From Bacillus fungorum (lineage in GTDB: Bacteria; Bacillota; Bacilli; Bacillales; Bacillaceae_G): a stretch of DNA of 64,000 nucleotides. The DNA lies in NCBI RefSeq assembly GCF_002746455.1, contig NZ_NWUW01000008.1:1-64000 (forward strand), written 5' to 3'. Below the pieces are notes generated by a model. That model ran no database searches and had not been told where the DNA came from. It saw only the letters and a program-made list of their open reading frames with translations. The translations under genes were made by a program, and so were the position numbers. Below, in pieces: positions 24,359 to 32,418 of this stretch (its first letter is position 1; every line of letters starts with the position of its first letter).

Positions 24359-25360
24359 ATGAAAAAAGTAGGAACTGCATTTTTAACAACTTTATTTATA
24401 TTTTCATCGTTTACATCAGCGAATGCTGAAGAGAAGAAAGATAGTAAAGCGTTTATCGATGTATCTGCCGCAACACTTTGGACTGCGCCTGATTCATTAC
24501 GGCCAATTGATGTACCGAGCGCTACAAATCCAGTTGATTTGTGGAAGTGGACGAAATCGATGACGCTTGATGAGAAACTTTGGTTAACAAATGCAAATAA
24601 GTTAGAAACGCAAGCGTTATTAGGCCAAGAAGTAACGGTTGTTGATAAAAAAGGTGAGTGGGTGAAAGTATTAGTCCATGGTCAGCCAACGCCAAGAAAC
24701 GAAGAAGGCTACCCAGGATGGATGCCTGAAAAACAGTTAACTTATAATCAAGAATTTGCAGATAAAACAAATGAACCTTTCGTATTAGTAATGAAACCGA
24801 CAGCAATTTTATATATAAATCCTTCTGAAAAACATAAATCGCTTGAAGTGAGCTATAATACGCGATTGCCGTTACTAAGTGAAGATACGATTTCATATCG
24901 CGTGTTGCTACCAAATGGACAGAAAGCTTGGCTACGAAAAAATGATGGAACGGTTTACCGTTCGCAAAATGATATTCCGAAGCCGGCAGCTGATGATTTA
25001 ATAAACACAGGGAAAATATTTTTAGGATTACCGTATATATGGGCTGGTACAAGTGGCTTCGGATTTGATTGCTCTGGATTTACACATACGATTTATAAAT
25101 CGCACGGTATTACAATTCCGCGAGATTCTGGTCCGCAATCGAGAAATGGAGTTGCAGTTGATAAAGAACATTTACAAAAAGGAGATTTAATCTTCTTTGC
25201 ACATGATCAAGGGAAAGGCAGTGTTCATCATGTGGGGATGTATATTGGTGACGGAAATATGATTCACTCACCAAGAGCTGAAAGATCAGTAGAGATTATA
25301 CCGCTAAATACACCAGGATATATAGAAGAATACGCTGGTGCTCGTCGTTACTTACCTTAA
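24359..25360 (+). CDS. ykfC: Gamma-D-glutamyl-L-amino-acid endopeptidase YkfC (NlpC/P60)
   Basis: 333 residues. Signal peptide MKKVGTAFLTTLFIFSSFTSANA, two bacterial SH3 domains (about 30-200), then the NlpC/P60 domain with catalytic Cys in GFDCSGF, His in VHHVGMYIGDG and the third residue in MIHSPR. B. cereus YkfC is structurally characterised as a peptidase acting on murein peptides with a free N-terminal L-Ala. Product L-Ala-D-Glu is the substrate of the preceding epimerase, so the two act in series. AGGGGG precedes the ATG. Confidence 0.92.
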   Translation: MKKVGTAFLTTLFIFSSFTSANAEEKKDSKAFIDVSAATLWTAPDSLRPIDVPSATNPVDLWKWTKSMTLDEKLWLTNANKLETQALLGQEVTVVDKKGEWVKVLVHGQPTPRNEEGYPGWMPEKQLTYNQEFADKTNEPFVLVMKPTAILYINPSEKHKSLEVSYNTRLPLLSEDTISYRVLLPNGQKAWLRKNDGTVYRSQNDIPKPAADDLINTGKIFLGLPYIWAGTSGFGFDCSGFTHTIYKSHGITIPRDSGPQSRNGVAVDKEHLQKGDLIFFAHDQGKGSVHHVGMYIGDGNMIHSPRAERSVEIIPLNTPGYIEEYAGARRYLP

Positions 25361-25380
25361 AAATAGAGGGGGTTTTCAAA

Positions 25381-27002
25381 TGAAAAAAGTTGTTCGTTAC
25401 TCATTAGTTAGTACCCTATTAGTTTCTTCAATTTTAGTTGGCTGCGCAAAAGAAAAAACAACGACAAAGCCGAAAGAAGAGAAGAAAGTATTACAGTTAC
25501 TAGAAACGGGTGAAATTCCGTCGTTAAATTCAGGGAAAGTAACAGATGCAGTATCATTTAACGTTTTAAATAACGTAATGGAAGGATTATTCCGCTTATC
25601 GAAAAATGATGAATTGATTGAGGCTGGAGCACAAAAATATGAAGTGAGCAAAGATGGAAAAACATACACATTCCACTTGCGTGATGCGAAATGGTCTAAC
25701 GGAGATCAAGTAACAGCACAAGATTACGTATACGCTTGGAAGCAGCTTATTAATCCGGATACTGCTTCCCAATATGCATACATTGCGTACGATGTGAAAA
25801 ATGCGGAGAAAATAAATAAGAAACAATTAGGGTTAGAGGAATTGGGAGTAAAAGCGAAGGATGATAAAACGTTCGTTGTAGAGTTAGAACATCCTGTACC
25901 GTATTTTACGAAACTACTTATTTTACCTTCCTTCTATCCAATTAACGAAAAATATGCGAAAGAACAAGGTGATAAATACGGATTAGAAGCAAATAAAGCG
26001 GTATATAATGGGCCTTTTACATTATCTGATTGGAAGCATGAAGCTAGCTTTACAATGAAGAAAAACGATAAGTATTGGGATAAAAAAGAAGTGAAGCTAG
26101 ATGAAGTAAACTATCAAATTGTAAAAGAAATTTCAACTGCGGTAAATTTATATGAAACAGATAAAGTTGATAGAGCTGTCATTTCAACAGAATTCGTAGA
26201 TAAATATAAAAATAATAAAGAGCTAAAACAATATACAGATCCAGTAATGTACTTCTTCCGATTTAATGAAAATGTGCCGATTCTTAAAAATAAAAATGCA
26301 AGGCTTGCACTAAGTACAGTGTTTGATAAGAAAGGACTTGCAACTTCATTTTTAAATGATGGTTCGGTTGCTGCAAACTATTACGTACCAAAAGGATTTT
26401 TAAAAGGTCCAGATAAGAAAGATTTTAGAAGTACGGCAGGTGAGTTTAATAAGACTGATGTAAAAAAGGCGAAAGAATATTGGGAAAAAGCGAAGCAAGA
26501 GACAGGTACAAATGAAGTAACGCTTGAGTTATTAAACTATGACTTAGAAAACTTCAAAAAAGTAGGGGAATACATTAAAGAACAGCTAGAGAAAAACTTA
26601 CCAGGCTTAAAGGTAAATGTAAAATTACAACCACACACGCAAAAACTAGCACTAGAGAAGAAGAAAGAATATGAAATGTCATTATCACGCTGGTTACCGG
26701 ATTATCCAGATCCAATGACTTACTTAGAAGTATTCCTTTCTGGAAGCAGTGTGAACAATACAGAATATGCAAACCCAGAATATGATGCGTTAATTAAGAA
26801 GATTAAAACAGAATTAGGTAATGATGAAAAAGCTCGTTGGAAAGCAATGCAAGATGCTGAGAAAATGTTACTGGATGATGCAGTAATTGCACCAGTATTC
26901 CAGCGCGGGTTATCATACTTACAAAAGCCGCATGTGAAAGATTTATATGTTCATCAATTCGGTCCAGCAACAAGTTTAAAATGGGCAGATGTACAAAAAT
27001 AA
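25381..27002 (+). CDS. Oligopeptide ABC transporter substrate-binding lipoprotein (OppA/DppE type)
   Basis: 540 residues. Starts at the ATG at 25381 after GAGGGGG. Lipoprotein signal MKKVVRYSLVSTLLVSSILVGC with lipobox LVGC. The family 5 solute-binding fold is shown by VMEGLFRL, TYTFHLRDAKWSNG, YVYAWKQLINPDTASQYAY and LSRWLPDYPDPMTYLEVF. Downstream of ykfB-ykfC with a 20-nt gap, it most likely captures murein tripeptides for uptake. No permease or ATPase genes are in the window, so it must use subunits encoded elsewhere. Terminator follows. Confidence 0.92.
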
Positions 27003-27012
27003 AAGTATGGAA

Positions 27013-27046
27013 AAACAGACTTCACATGTGTGATAGTCTGTTTTTC
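27013..27046 (+). terminator. Terminator of the ykfB-ykfC-oppA operon
   Basis: AAACAGACT / AGTCTGTTT with TTTTT tail. Confidence 0.85.
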
Positions 27047-27125
27047 TTATTTAAAGTTAGATAAATAGTTCGTGGTATAATTTACTAGTCTGTAAATAGA
27101 GATTGAAGGGGGATGGTGTTTATTT

Positions 27126-27653
27126 ATGTTGGAAGAAAAGGACGTAATATGTACAAAAAGATTGTTCATGAGGAAACCAACTATAGAAGATGTTGATTAC
27201 TTTTATAACATATTAAAGGAAGAAGCTGTTGGCAAATGGCTTGCTAAATCAAGAGGAATGTCAAAGGAAGAAGTAAATGATTATATTGGACAACTTATAT
27301 CACATTGGGAACAGTATGATTTCGGGGTATGGTTGTTGGTTAATAGAAATACAGGAAAGCTTTTAGGACATTGTGGTTTAAGAAAGGTAAATGAGACAGG
27401 TGAAATAGAAATTATGTATCTCCTTGCCCCAGAATATTGGGGGAATGGATATGCATCAGAAGCAGTAGAGGCTTCCATTCAATATGCAATAGAGACTATG
27501 AATGGAAAGAGAATAATTGCTAGAGTAAAAGTAGCAAATGAAAATTCGAAAAAACTATTACGAAAGTTAGGTTTTACATATACTCATGATGTTGATTATA
27601 GCGGACGTTTATTATCGTACTTTGAACTCCATACATCATTAGTTGAATTATAG
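27126..27653 (+). CDS. GNAT acetyltransferase (RimJ/RimL-like)
   Basis: 175 residues. Begins with the RimJ-like CTKRLFMRKPTIEDVDYFY, has GHCGLRKVNETGEIEIMYLL and the acetyl-CoA motif EYWGNGYASEAVEA, then NENSKKLLRKLGF. Likely acetylates an amino group on a protein, amino acid or drug. AAGGGGG is 13 nt upstream, slightly distant. Monocistronic. Confidence 0.85.
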   Translation: MLEEKDVICTKRLFMRKPTIEDVDYFYNILKEEAVGKWLAKSRGMSKEEVNDYIGQLISHWEQYDFGVWLLVNRNTGKLLGHCGLRKVNETGEIEIMYLLAPEYWGNGYASEAVEASIQYAIETMNGKRIIARVKVANENSKKLLRKLGFTYTHDVDYSGRLLSYFELHTSLVEL

Positions 27654-27862
27654 ACATTTCCTATGTTTTTTAACTGTTTAAAAATAAAATTGTTATTAAA
27701 ATTCTAGTGTGAAATGTATGTAGAATCTTGTATAATTAAAATGTTTCTATGGAAACATTTTCTTGCGCTATTTATATAGGATTTAATAGAACAAGGAAGG
27801 AAATACATACATGTATATAATAGATAAATAGAATGGAACATGTATAGAGAAAAAGGAGAGAA

Positions 27863-27925
27863 ATGATGGCGTGTCAAAAACAAGGGTTACAATTAAATAG
27901 TACTAGAAAGAGGAATAACAGATGA
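27863..27925 (+). CDS. 20-residue leader ORF overlapping dltD
   Basis: AAAAAGGAGAG at 27851-27860 is followed at once by ATGATG and a 20-codon frame (MMACQKQGLQLNSTRKRNNR) whose TGA overlaps the dltD ATG as ATGA. The ribosome binding site is better than that of dltD itself, so it may couple dltD translation. It could also be the residue of a longer upstream gene lost by deletion. Confidence 0.4.
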   Translation: MMACQKQGLQLNSTRKRNNR

Positions 27926-29103
27926 AGATGAAGCATGCTTTCGGACCAATGATTTTAGCCTGTATACTCTTTTTCATTGTGTTGCTTATTCCCTCAAAGA
28001 GTTTAGTATCGCTAATAAGCGATAAAAATGTAGAAGATGCGGCAACTTCCTTACAAAAAGAAAAATTACAAAGTGTTTTCTTACAGCAGAAAATGTTAGA
28101 GGATTCGCAGTATTTACCGATGTATGGTTCATCTGAATTTTTACGAATGGATGCATATCATCCGTCTAATTACTTTAAAGTAAATCCCGCAGGTTTTACA
28201 CCATATTTAATGGGGATTGGCGGTACGCAAAGTTTAGCTCACATATTAAATATGACGTCTACAATGGATGAGTTAGAAGGTAAAAAAGTAGTCTTTGTTC
28301 TATCACCACAGTGGTTTACCAAAACTGGTGTATCACAAGGGGATTTTACTAATAATTTCTCCAAACAACAAGCATATCATTTTATTTTTAATGATGAAAT
28401 AAATGTTGAAATGAAGAAGAAAATTGCGAAACGACTATTAGATTATAAAGTTGTTCAAGAAGATGATATATTAAAAAATTCATTACAGGGTATTGTATAT
28501 AACGATACAAAACATAACATAAAAGCAGGTTTAGTCAAACCACTTGCTTATATGCATCGAAACATTTTAGATCATAGAGATTTATTTAACTCTATATTTA
28601 AGATTGAGCCGATGAAAGAAAAAACAAATATGGGATTACGTTCAATTTCTTGGATAGATGCACGTAAACATGCGGAGGAAGAAGGGAAAGCGGAATCTAC
28701 TACAAACGCATTCGGAATTGAAAATCCGTATTATTATAAGAATAATCTGAAGAAAAAACTAAAAGGTCTAAAAAACTTTAGAGCAAATGAATCGTATGAA
28801 GAATCACCAGAATATGATGACTTACAAATTGTTTTAGATATTTTTAAAGAGAAAAATGTCAAGCCACTCTTTATTTCTGTACCTGTAAACGGACCGTGGT
28901 ATGATTACGCTGGTTTCCCTAAAGAACGCCGTGAAGTGTATTATAAAAAAGTTCGGGAACAAGTTGAGAAAGCAGGATATCCAGTAGTTGATTTCTCCGG
29001 CCATGAATATGATAAGTATTTCTTAAAAGATACAATTCATTTAGGTTGGAAAGGCTGGATTTACTTTGATGAAGCAGTGCAAAACTTTTATACTGAGAAA
29101 TAA
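27922..29103 (+). CDS. dltD: DltD, D-alanyl-lipoteichoic acid biosynthesis protein (stand-alone)
   Basis: 393 residues. One N-terminal membrane anchor (about 9-27), then the extracellular SGNH-like domain with MYGSSEF (Ser nucleophile), GIGGTQSL, VVFVLSPQWF and a C-terminal DTIHLGWKGW (Asp/His). DltD is needed to pass D-alanine to lipoteichoic acid. Normally it ends a dltXABC-D operon; here no dltA, B or C is present upstream. So this is an orphan paralogue relying on a distant dlt operon, or one with another acyl-transfer role. Confidence 0.9.
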   Translation: MKMKHAFGPMILACILFFIVLLIPSKSLVSLISDKNVEDAATSLQKEKLQSVFLQQKMLEDSQYLPMYGSSEFLRMDAYHPSNYFKVNPAGFTPYLMGIGGTQSLAHILNMTSTMDELEGKKVVFVLSPQWFTKTGVSQGDFTNNFSKQQAYHFIFNDEINVEMKKKIAKRLLDYKVVQEDDILKNSLQGIVYNDTKHNIKAGLVKPLAYMHRNILDHRDLFNSIFKIEPMKEKTNMGLRSISWIDARKHAEEEGKAESTTNAFGIENPYYYKNNLKKKLKGLKNFRANESYEESPEYDDLQIVLDIFKEKNVKPLFISVPVNGPWYDYAGFPKERREVYYKKVREQVEKAGYPVVDFSGHEYDKYFLKDTIHLGWKGWIYFDEAVQNFYTEK

Positions 29104-29116
29104 TAAGAGTGGAGAA

Positions 29117-29147
29117 AAAGGAATGGCTATAAGCCGTTCCTTTTTTA
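29117..29147 (+). terminator. Terminator of dltD
   Basis: AAAAGGAATGGCT / AGCCGTTCCTTTT with T-run. Confidence 0.85.
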
Positions 29148-29163
29148 GTATAGAGGATTTTGA

Positions 29164-29466
29164 TGTGGACAATCTGTACCAAATGTTCCAATAGATGTTG
29201 AGGAAATGAATAAGGGAGCAATTAAATATGCGAGATCTGGTATTTTAAAAGAAGAACTATTAAATCAATTTAGTGTTACTCGTAAACAGTTAGTGGATGA
29301 AATTGAGCGAATTCCTGCCTGTAATTTTAATAATGAATTTCAAATTGGTACAAAAAAAGTGATGCTAAATCATTATTTTTCATCACTCATTCAGCATGAC
29401 TTAAAGCATAAAGAAGAAATAATCCAATTTTTAATACATAATCAAGTCTATAATAAAAACCGCTAA
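29164..29466 (+). pseudogene. C-terminal remnant of a DinB-like (ClbS/DfsB-type) four-helix protein
   Basis: The open frame starts right after a TGA at 29161 and reads SVPNVPIDVEEMNKGAIKYARSG then KEELLNQFSVTRKQLVDEIERIP and HYFSSLIQHDLKHKEEI. This has the look of the last two helices of DinB/ClbS-DfsB proteins. The N-terminal half with the first helices is absent, and the terminator of dltD lies where it should be. An ATG at 29206 with GAGGAA could permit expression of 86 residues, but a truncated gene is more likely. Confidence 0.5.
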
Positions 29467-29496
29467 CATTCGTAATGAATGTATAGCGATTTTTAT
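29458..29496. terminator. Bidirectional terminator before dedA
   Basis: CGCTAACATTC / GAATGTATAGCG imperfect stem flanked by AAAA and TTTT tracts, between convergent genes. Confidence 0.7.
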
Positions 29497-29504
29497 TTAT
29501 ATTT

Positions 29505-30110
29505 TTAAGCAAGATTTTTATGCTTTTTTGTCCATTTTTTTATAACGAAGTATAAAAGTATAAGTACGACGCCACCAATAGCGAACGATTTCACATACGG
29601 TCCAGCAACATCGTTAATATTCTCCCAATTTTGACCTAGTTTTTCACCTAAGTAAATGAAAATGATAGACCAAGGGATGATTGCGAGTGCTGTTAACGTA
29701 GTGAAACGTAGGAATGACATTTTTGTAATACCAGCAGGAATTGAAATCGCATGACGTACTACTGGAATGAAGCGCGCAGTGAAAATTACGCCAGTCCCGT
29801 AACGATTAAACCAATCCTCAGCAGCGTCTATTTGTTTTTTATGAATGAAAATATATTTTCCATAACGTTCTAAAATAGGGCGTCCACCGTATCGTCCAAT
29901 CCAATAAATAAAGATTTGAGCAATAACACCGCCAATTGTACCAAATACAACTGCGCCTAAAAATGAGATACTACCATTGAATACTAAGTATCCCGCATAA
30001 GCAAGGACAATCTCACTTGGAATAATCTCAATCATAAGTCCAAGCATAATGCCCCAATAACCTAATCCTTCAAAAAATGTTAATACTGAATGAATAAAAC
30101 TACTTACCAT
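29505..30110 (-). CDS. DedA family membrane protein
   Basis: 201 residues with about five hydrophobic segments. Family motifs are EIIPSEIVLAYAGYLVF, GTIGGVIAQIFIYWIGRYGG and FTARFIPVVRHAISIPAG-type sequence (F.ar.ipG pattern). DedA/SNARE-associated proteins move lipids such as undecaprenyl phosphate or phosphatidylethanolamine across the membrane; several Bacillus paralogues exist. Monocistronic. Confidence 0.9.
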   Translation of the reverse strand: MVSSFIHSVLTFFEGLGYWGIMLGLMIEIIPSEIVLAYAGYLVFNGSISFLGAVVFGTIGGVIAQIFIYWIGRYGGRPILERYGKYIFIHKKQIDAAEDWFNRYGTGVIFTARFIPVVRHAISIPAGITKMSFLRFTTLTALAIIPWSIIFIYLGEKLGQNWENINDVAGPYVKSFAIGGVVLILLYFVIKKWTKKHKNLA

Positions 30111-30309
30111 TGTTGCACCTTCTAATTTATGAATTTTTGAATAGATGCCCCTTTATTTAACAATATAAAAGGTTCACTATATGTAGATTATACCTTATTT
30201 ATATAGGGGATTGCTATTTCAAATCTTTTATGCCTCTCATAAGTATTATAGTAAAGCATATAAGCCCAGTTTTCATGAAGAGATAATGAAAAGATTATTA
30301 AAAATTTCT

Positions 30310-30347
30310 CATAAAAAAATAGAAGCATTTCTGCTCCTATTTTTTAA
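30310..30347 (-). terminator. Terminator of the DUF1836 gene
   Basis: AAAAATAGGAGC / GCTTCTATTTTT on the minus strand with one mismatch and a T-run just beyond the stop at 30344. Confidence 0.7.
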
Positions 30348-31108
30348 GGCTTCACATCTAAGTTCTGTAAAAATAATGTTGCTGTTACGTAACGTTTCGC
30401 TAACATTTGTACATAAGCGGTATGTACAGAAAGTGTGGCAATAATAATGGCGTTCCGAATTGCTTCGCGTTGCTCGTTATTAATTTGATCGAACTTGCTT
30501 GCGATTTTATCAGCTTTTTCTTTTACGATATTTTCAATTGTATGGACTGTATCTGTTGCATTTAATTGTAAGCAATTCCCTTGATTAAGCTCTTCAAATA
30601 GAGAAGAGTATGCTCCATATAAATGAACAGGATTGATTAAGTCATCACTTCGATCGGCTGGGTCATTTACGATAAGGCGTAATAGCTTACGAATGGATTC
30701 AAAATCAAGTGCTGTTTTTAAATCTTCAACAATGAATAGTAAGGCTGCTTGTTCAATTGAATACTTTTTCCCTTTTTGAGGAGAGCCAATCATTTCTTTT
30801 ATATCTCGTTTTACCCAGTTTTGCATGGCCGTTACTGAGAAACTTGTATTTTCAATCTGATTTCCAAGCGCAACTATTTCATTTAATGAAAAACCAACGT
30901 CCGTATCTTCAATCTTAATTAGTTTTTCAAAAATAGGTGAAAGTGCGGTAGTAATAAAAGCAGTTACGCTTTGTCCGCTTTCAATATCTTTTTTATGTGA
31001 CTTAGCCCAAGCTTCTTGTAAAATACCGAGAGGCTTTTTCGTATTCCATCCTCTTAAAGATAGAAGAAGAGTAGCCATTTCGTTTCGTGTGAGATGAAAT
31101 GTTTCCAT
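30344..31108 (-). CDS. DUF1836 protein, MerR/HTH-like putative regulator
   Basis: 254 residues. The middle contains NTSFSVTAMQNWVKRDIKEMIG then GKKYSIEQAALLFIVEDLK, a MerR-like HTH arrangement that defines DUF1836. C-terminal ~100 residues are helical. No membrane segment. Read from a good sigma-A promoter (TTGACT-17-TATTAT). A palindrome GTTCATAAGAAC sits 2 nt downstream of its -10, and the same site is in the same position at the divergent promoter. I infer autorepression plus control of the divergent operon. Confidence 0.8.
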   Translation of the reverse strand: METFHLTRNEMATLLLSLRGWNTKKPLGILQEAWAKSHKKDIESGQSVTAFITTALSPIFEKLIKIEDTDVGFSLNEIVALGNQIENTSFSVTAMQNWVKRDIKEMIGSPQKGKKYSIEQAALLFIVEDLKTALDFESIRKLLRLIVNDPADRSDDLINPVHLYGAYSSLFEELNQGNCLQLNATDTVHTIENIVKEKADKIASKFDQINNEQREAIRNAIIIATLSVHTAYVQMLAKRYVTATLFLQNLDVKP

Positions 31109-31133
31109 CTTTTCACCTCCAAAATAATAAAAA

Positions 31134-31145
31134 GTTCTTATGAAC
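31134..31145. promoter_or_regulatory. Operator palindrome 1 (DUF1836 promoter)
   Basis: GTTCTTATGAAC on the plus strand, i.e. GTTCATAAGAAC read with the minus-strand promoter, 2 nt after its -10 box. Confidence 0.65.
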
Positions 31146-31147
31146 CT

Positions 31148-31176
31148 ATAATATGTTTTGTTTCATTTAAAGTCAA
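31148..31176 (-). promoter_or_regulatory. Sigma-A promoter of the DUF1836 gene
   Basis: Minus strand TTGACT (31176-31171), 17 nt, TATTAT (31153-31148). Confidence 0.75.
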
Positions 31177-31230
31177 TTCTGTTTTGCTTAATTTTTCCTT
31201 TGTCACCAAACTGTCGGAAGTAAATAATAC

Positions 31231-31259
31231 TTGCATATTTCGACAAAAGTTCATATAAT
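31231..31259 (+). promoter_or_regulatory. Sigma-A promoter of the membrane protein/YxcD operon
   Basis: TTGCAT (31231-31236), 17 nt, TATAAT (31254-31259). Confidence 0.75.
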
Positions 31260-31261
31260 AA

Positions 31262-31273
31262 GTTCATAAGAAC
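31262..31273. promoter_or_regulatory. Operator palindrome 2 (divergent operon)
   Basis: GTTCATAAGAAC, 2 nt after TATAAT. Identical in sequence, orientation and position relative to the -10 to palindrome 1. Confidence 0.65.
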
Positions 31274-31364
31274 CTTTAAAATGTTTTTAAAAAAATCTAT
31301 CATTCTGAATTTACTAGAAAGGTAGATTTCACATATATCTATATAAAAGGAGAATGGATATAAT

Positions 31365-31814
31365 ATGTTGAAAAAACTTGTAGCAGTCATGACAGCATTC
31401 ATGGTTATCTTTGGAGCTAGTAGCTTCATGTTTGTAGATCAAGCAGCAGCGAAGAGTTACAAATCTGGTAAAAAATCATACACACCAAGTTCAGGTCAAA
31501 AGTCAAAAGTTGATTTGAACAAAAAAGATAATAACGTGAATTCACAAAAAACAACAACAGATTCAAAAACAAAAGCAACAAACACAGCACCAAAAAGTAA
31601 TAAAGGAAGCTTTATGAAAGGTTTATTATTAGGTGGTCTTGGTGGTTTACTAATGGGTAGCTTATTTGCAAATATGGGAGCTCTTGGTTCTGTATTAGCG
31701 TTTATGGTAAATATGTTAGTAATGGCTGGTATCGTAATGTTAGCAGTTCGTGCATTTAAATACTTCAAAGATCAACGTAAGAAAAAGGAAGATGAAGTAG
31801 CATGGAAACAATAA
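31365..31814 (+). CDS. Membrane protein with Sec signal and Gly-rich TM region (TIM44-like N-terminus)
   Basis: 149 residues. Signal peptide-like start (MLKKLVAVMTAFMVIFGASSFMFVDQAAA), then a Lys/Ser/Thr-rich linker of ~60 residues. Next come a GLLLGGLGGLLMGSLFANMG segment and another hydrophobic segment (LAFMVNMLVMAGIVMLAV), ending in a basic tail. Resembles N-termini of TIM44-like lipid-interacting proteins without the TIM44 domain. The 3' end overlaps the YxcD-type gene by 13 nt. Controlled by the palindrome-bearing promoter at 31231. Confidence 0.75.
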   Translation: MLKKLVAVMTAFMVIFGASSFMFVDQAAAKSYKSGKKSYTPSSGQKSKVDLNKKDNNVNSQKTTTDSKTKATNTAPKSNKGSFMKGLLLGGLGGLLMGSLFANMGALGSVLAFMVNMLVMAGIVMLAVRAFKYFKDQRKKKEDEVAWKQ

Positions 31815-32110
31815 AAATTTCTGAACAAGAACTAATCAATGCGCTTTGCGTATATATCGCTGAAAAAAGACAAGTTGGTCCAGGAGAAGTTTTAGTTGAA
31901 CTAATGTATGACGATGACTACGGTTTCTCTGCTGAAGTAGAGGTAAATGGTCGCCAGCAAATTTTAATTCAAGCGAACTTAATCGAAGCGCTACGCTTAT
32001 TACTTGACAGAGAATATAATGTCAATTCATTTGCAGCAAGATTACAACTTGAATTAGATGATGAAGAAGGCATTTACGCATTAGCGAAATTTAATAACTC
32101 AGATGAGTAG
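31802..32110 (+). CDS. YxcD-like protein (DUF2653)
   Basis: 102 residues, acidic. Contains KISEQELINALCVYIAEKRQVGPGEVLVELMYDDDYGFSAEV and a C-terminal ELDDEEGIYALAKF, matching the YxcD/DUF2653 family (given in pieces). Function unknown. Translationally coupled to the preceding membrane protein, an arrangement that suggests they work together. Confidence 0.8.
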   Translation: METIKISEQELINALCVYIAEKRQVGPGEVLVELMYDDDYGFSAEVEVNGRQQILIQANLIEALRLLLDREYNVNSFAARLQLELDDEEGIYALAKFNNSDE

Positions 32111-32150
32111 AAAAAAGAGCTGTTGAGAGTAATCTCAGCAGCTCTTTTTA
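32111..32150 (+). terminator. Terminator of the YxcD operon
   Basis: AAAAAGAGCTGTTGAGA / TCTCAGCAGCTCTTTTT, one mismatch, strong. Confidence 0.9.
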
Positions 32151-32418
32151 GTATGTGTATTTTTGTAAATATAGGAAAGGGTAATTTTGTATAATGTTGT
32201 TAAATTTGACTAGTATCAATTACGTTATAGATGTATAATTAAATTAATAGAAATTATATTTAATTTTGTTTAAAACTTATAAACTATTCGTGGATTTTAT
32301 AAGTTTTTTTACAAAGGATTAAATATGAATATATACTTTTTTTATTATAGTGGTTTGTCAATAGATTTTATATTCATGAAAGTGTTAAAAATTTTGGCTA
32401 CAGAGGTGATCTGATATT
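32151..32418. other. AT-rich leader of the nuclease/peptidase pair
   Basis: Carries a second complete hairpin with T-run (32272-32310) and, further down, a widely spaced dyad ATGAATATA/TATATTCAT (about 32324-32374). No ORF. Confidence 0.5.
32272..32310 (+). terminator. Terminator-like hairpin in the leader of the nuclease/peptidase pair
   Basis: AAAACTTATAAA / TTTATAAGTTTT with seven T. It lies after the YxcD terminator and about 110 nt before the next start codon, so it may end a small RNA or act as an attenuator. Confidence 0.55.

Noticed and set aside
24522..25052. 176-codon minus-strand ORF inside ykfC
   Set aside because: Long antisense shadow of a clear NlpC/P60 gene.
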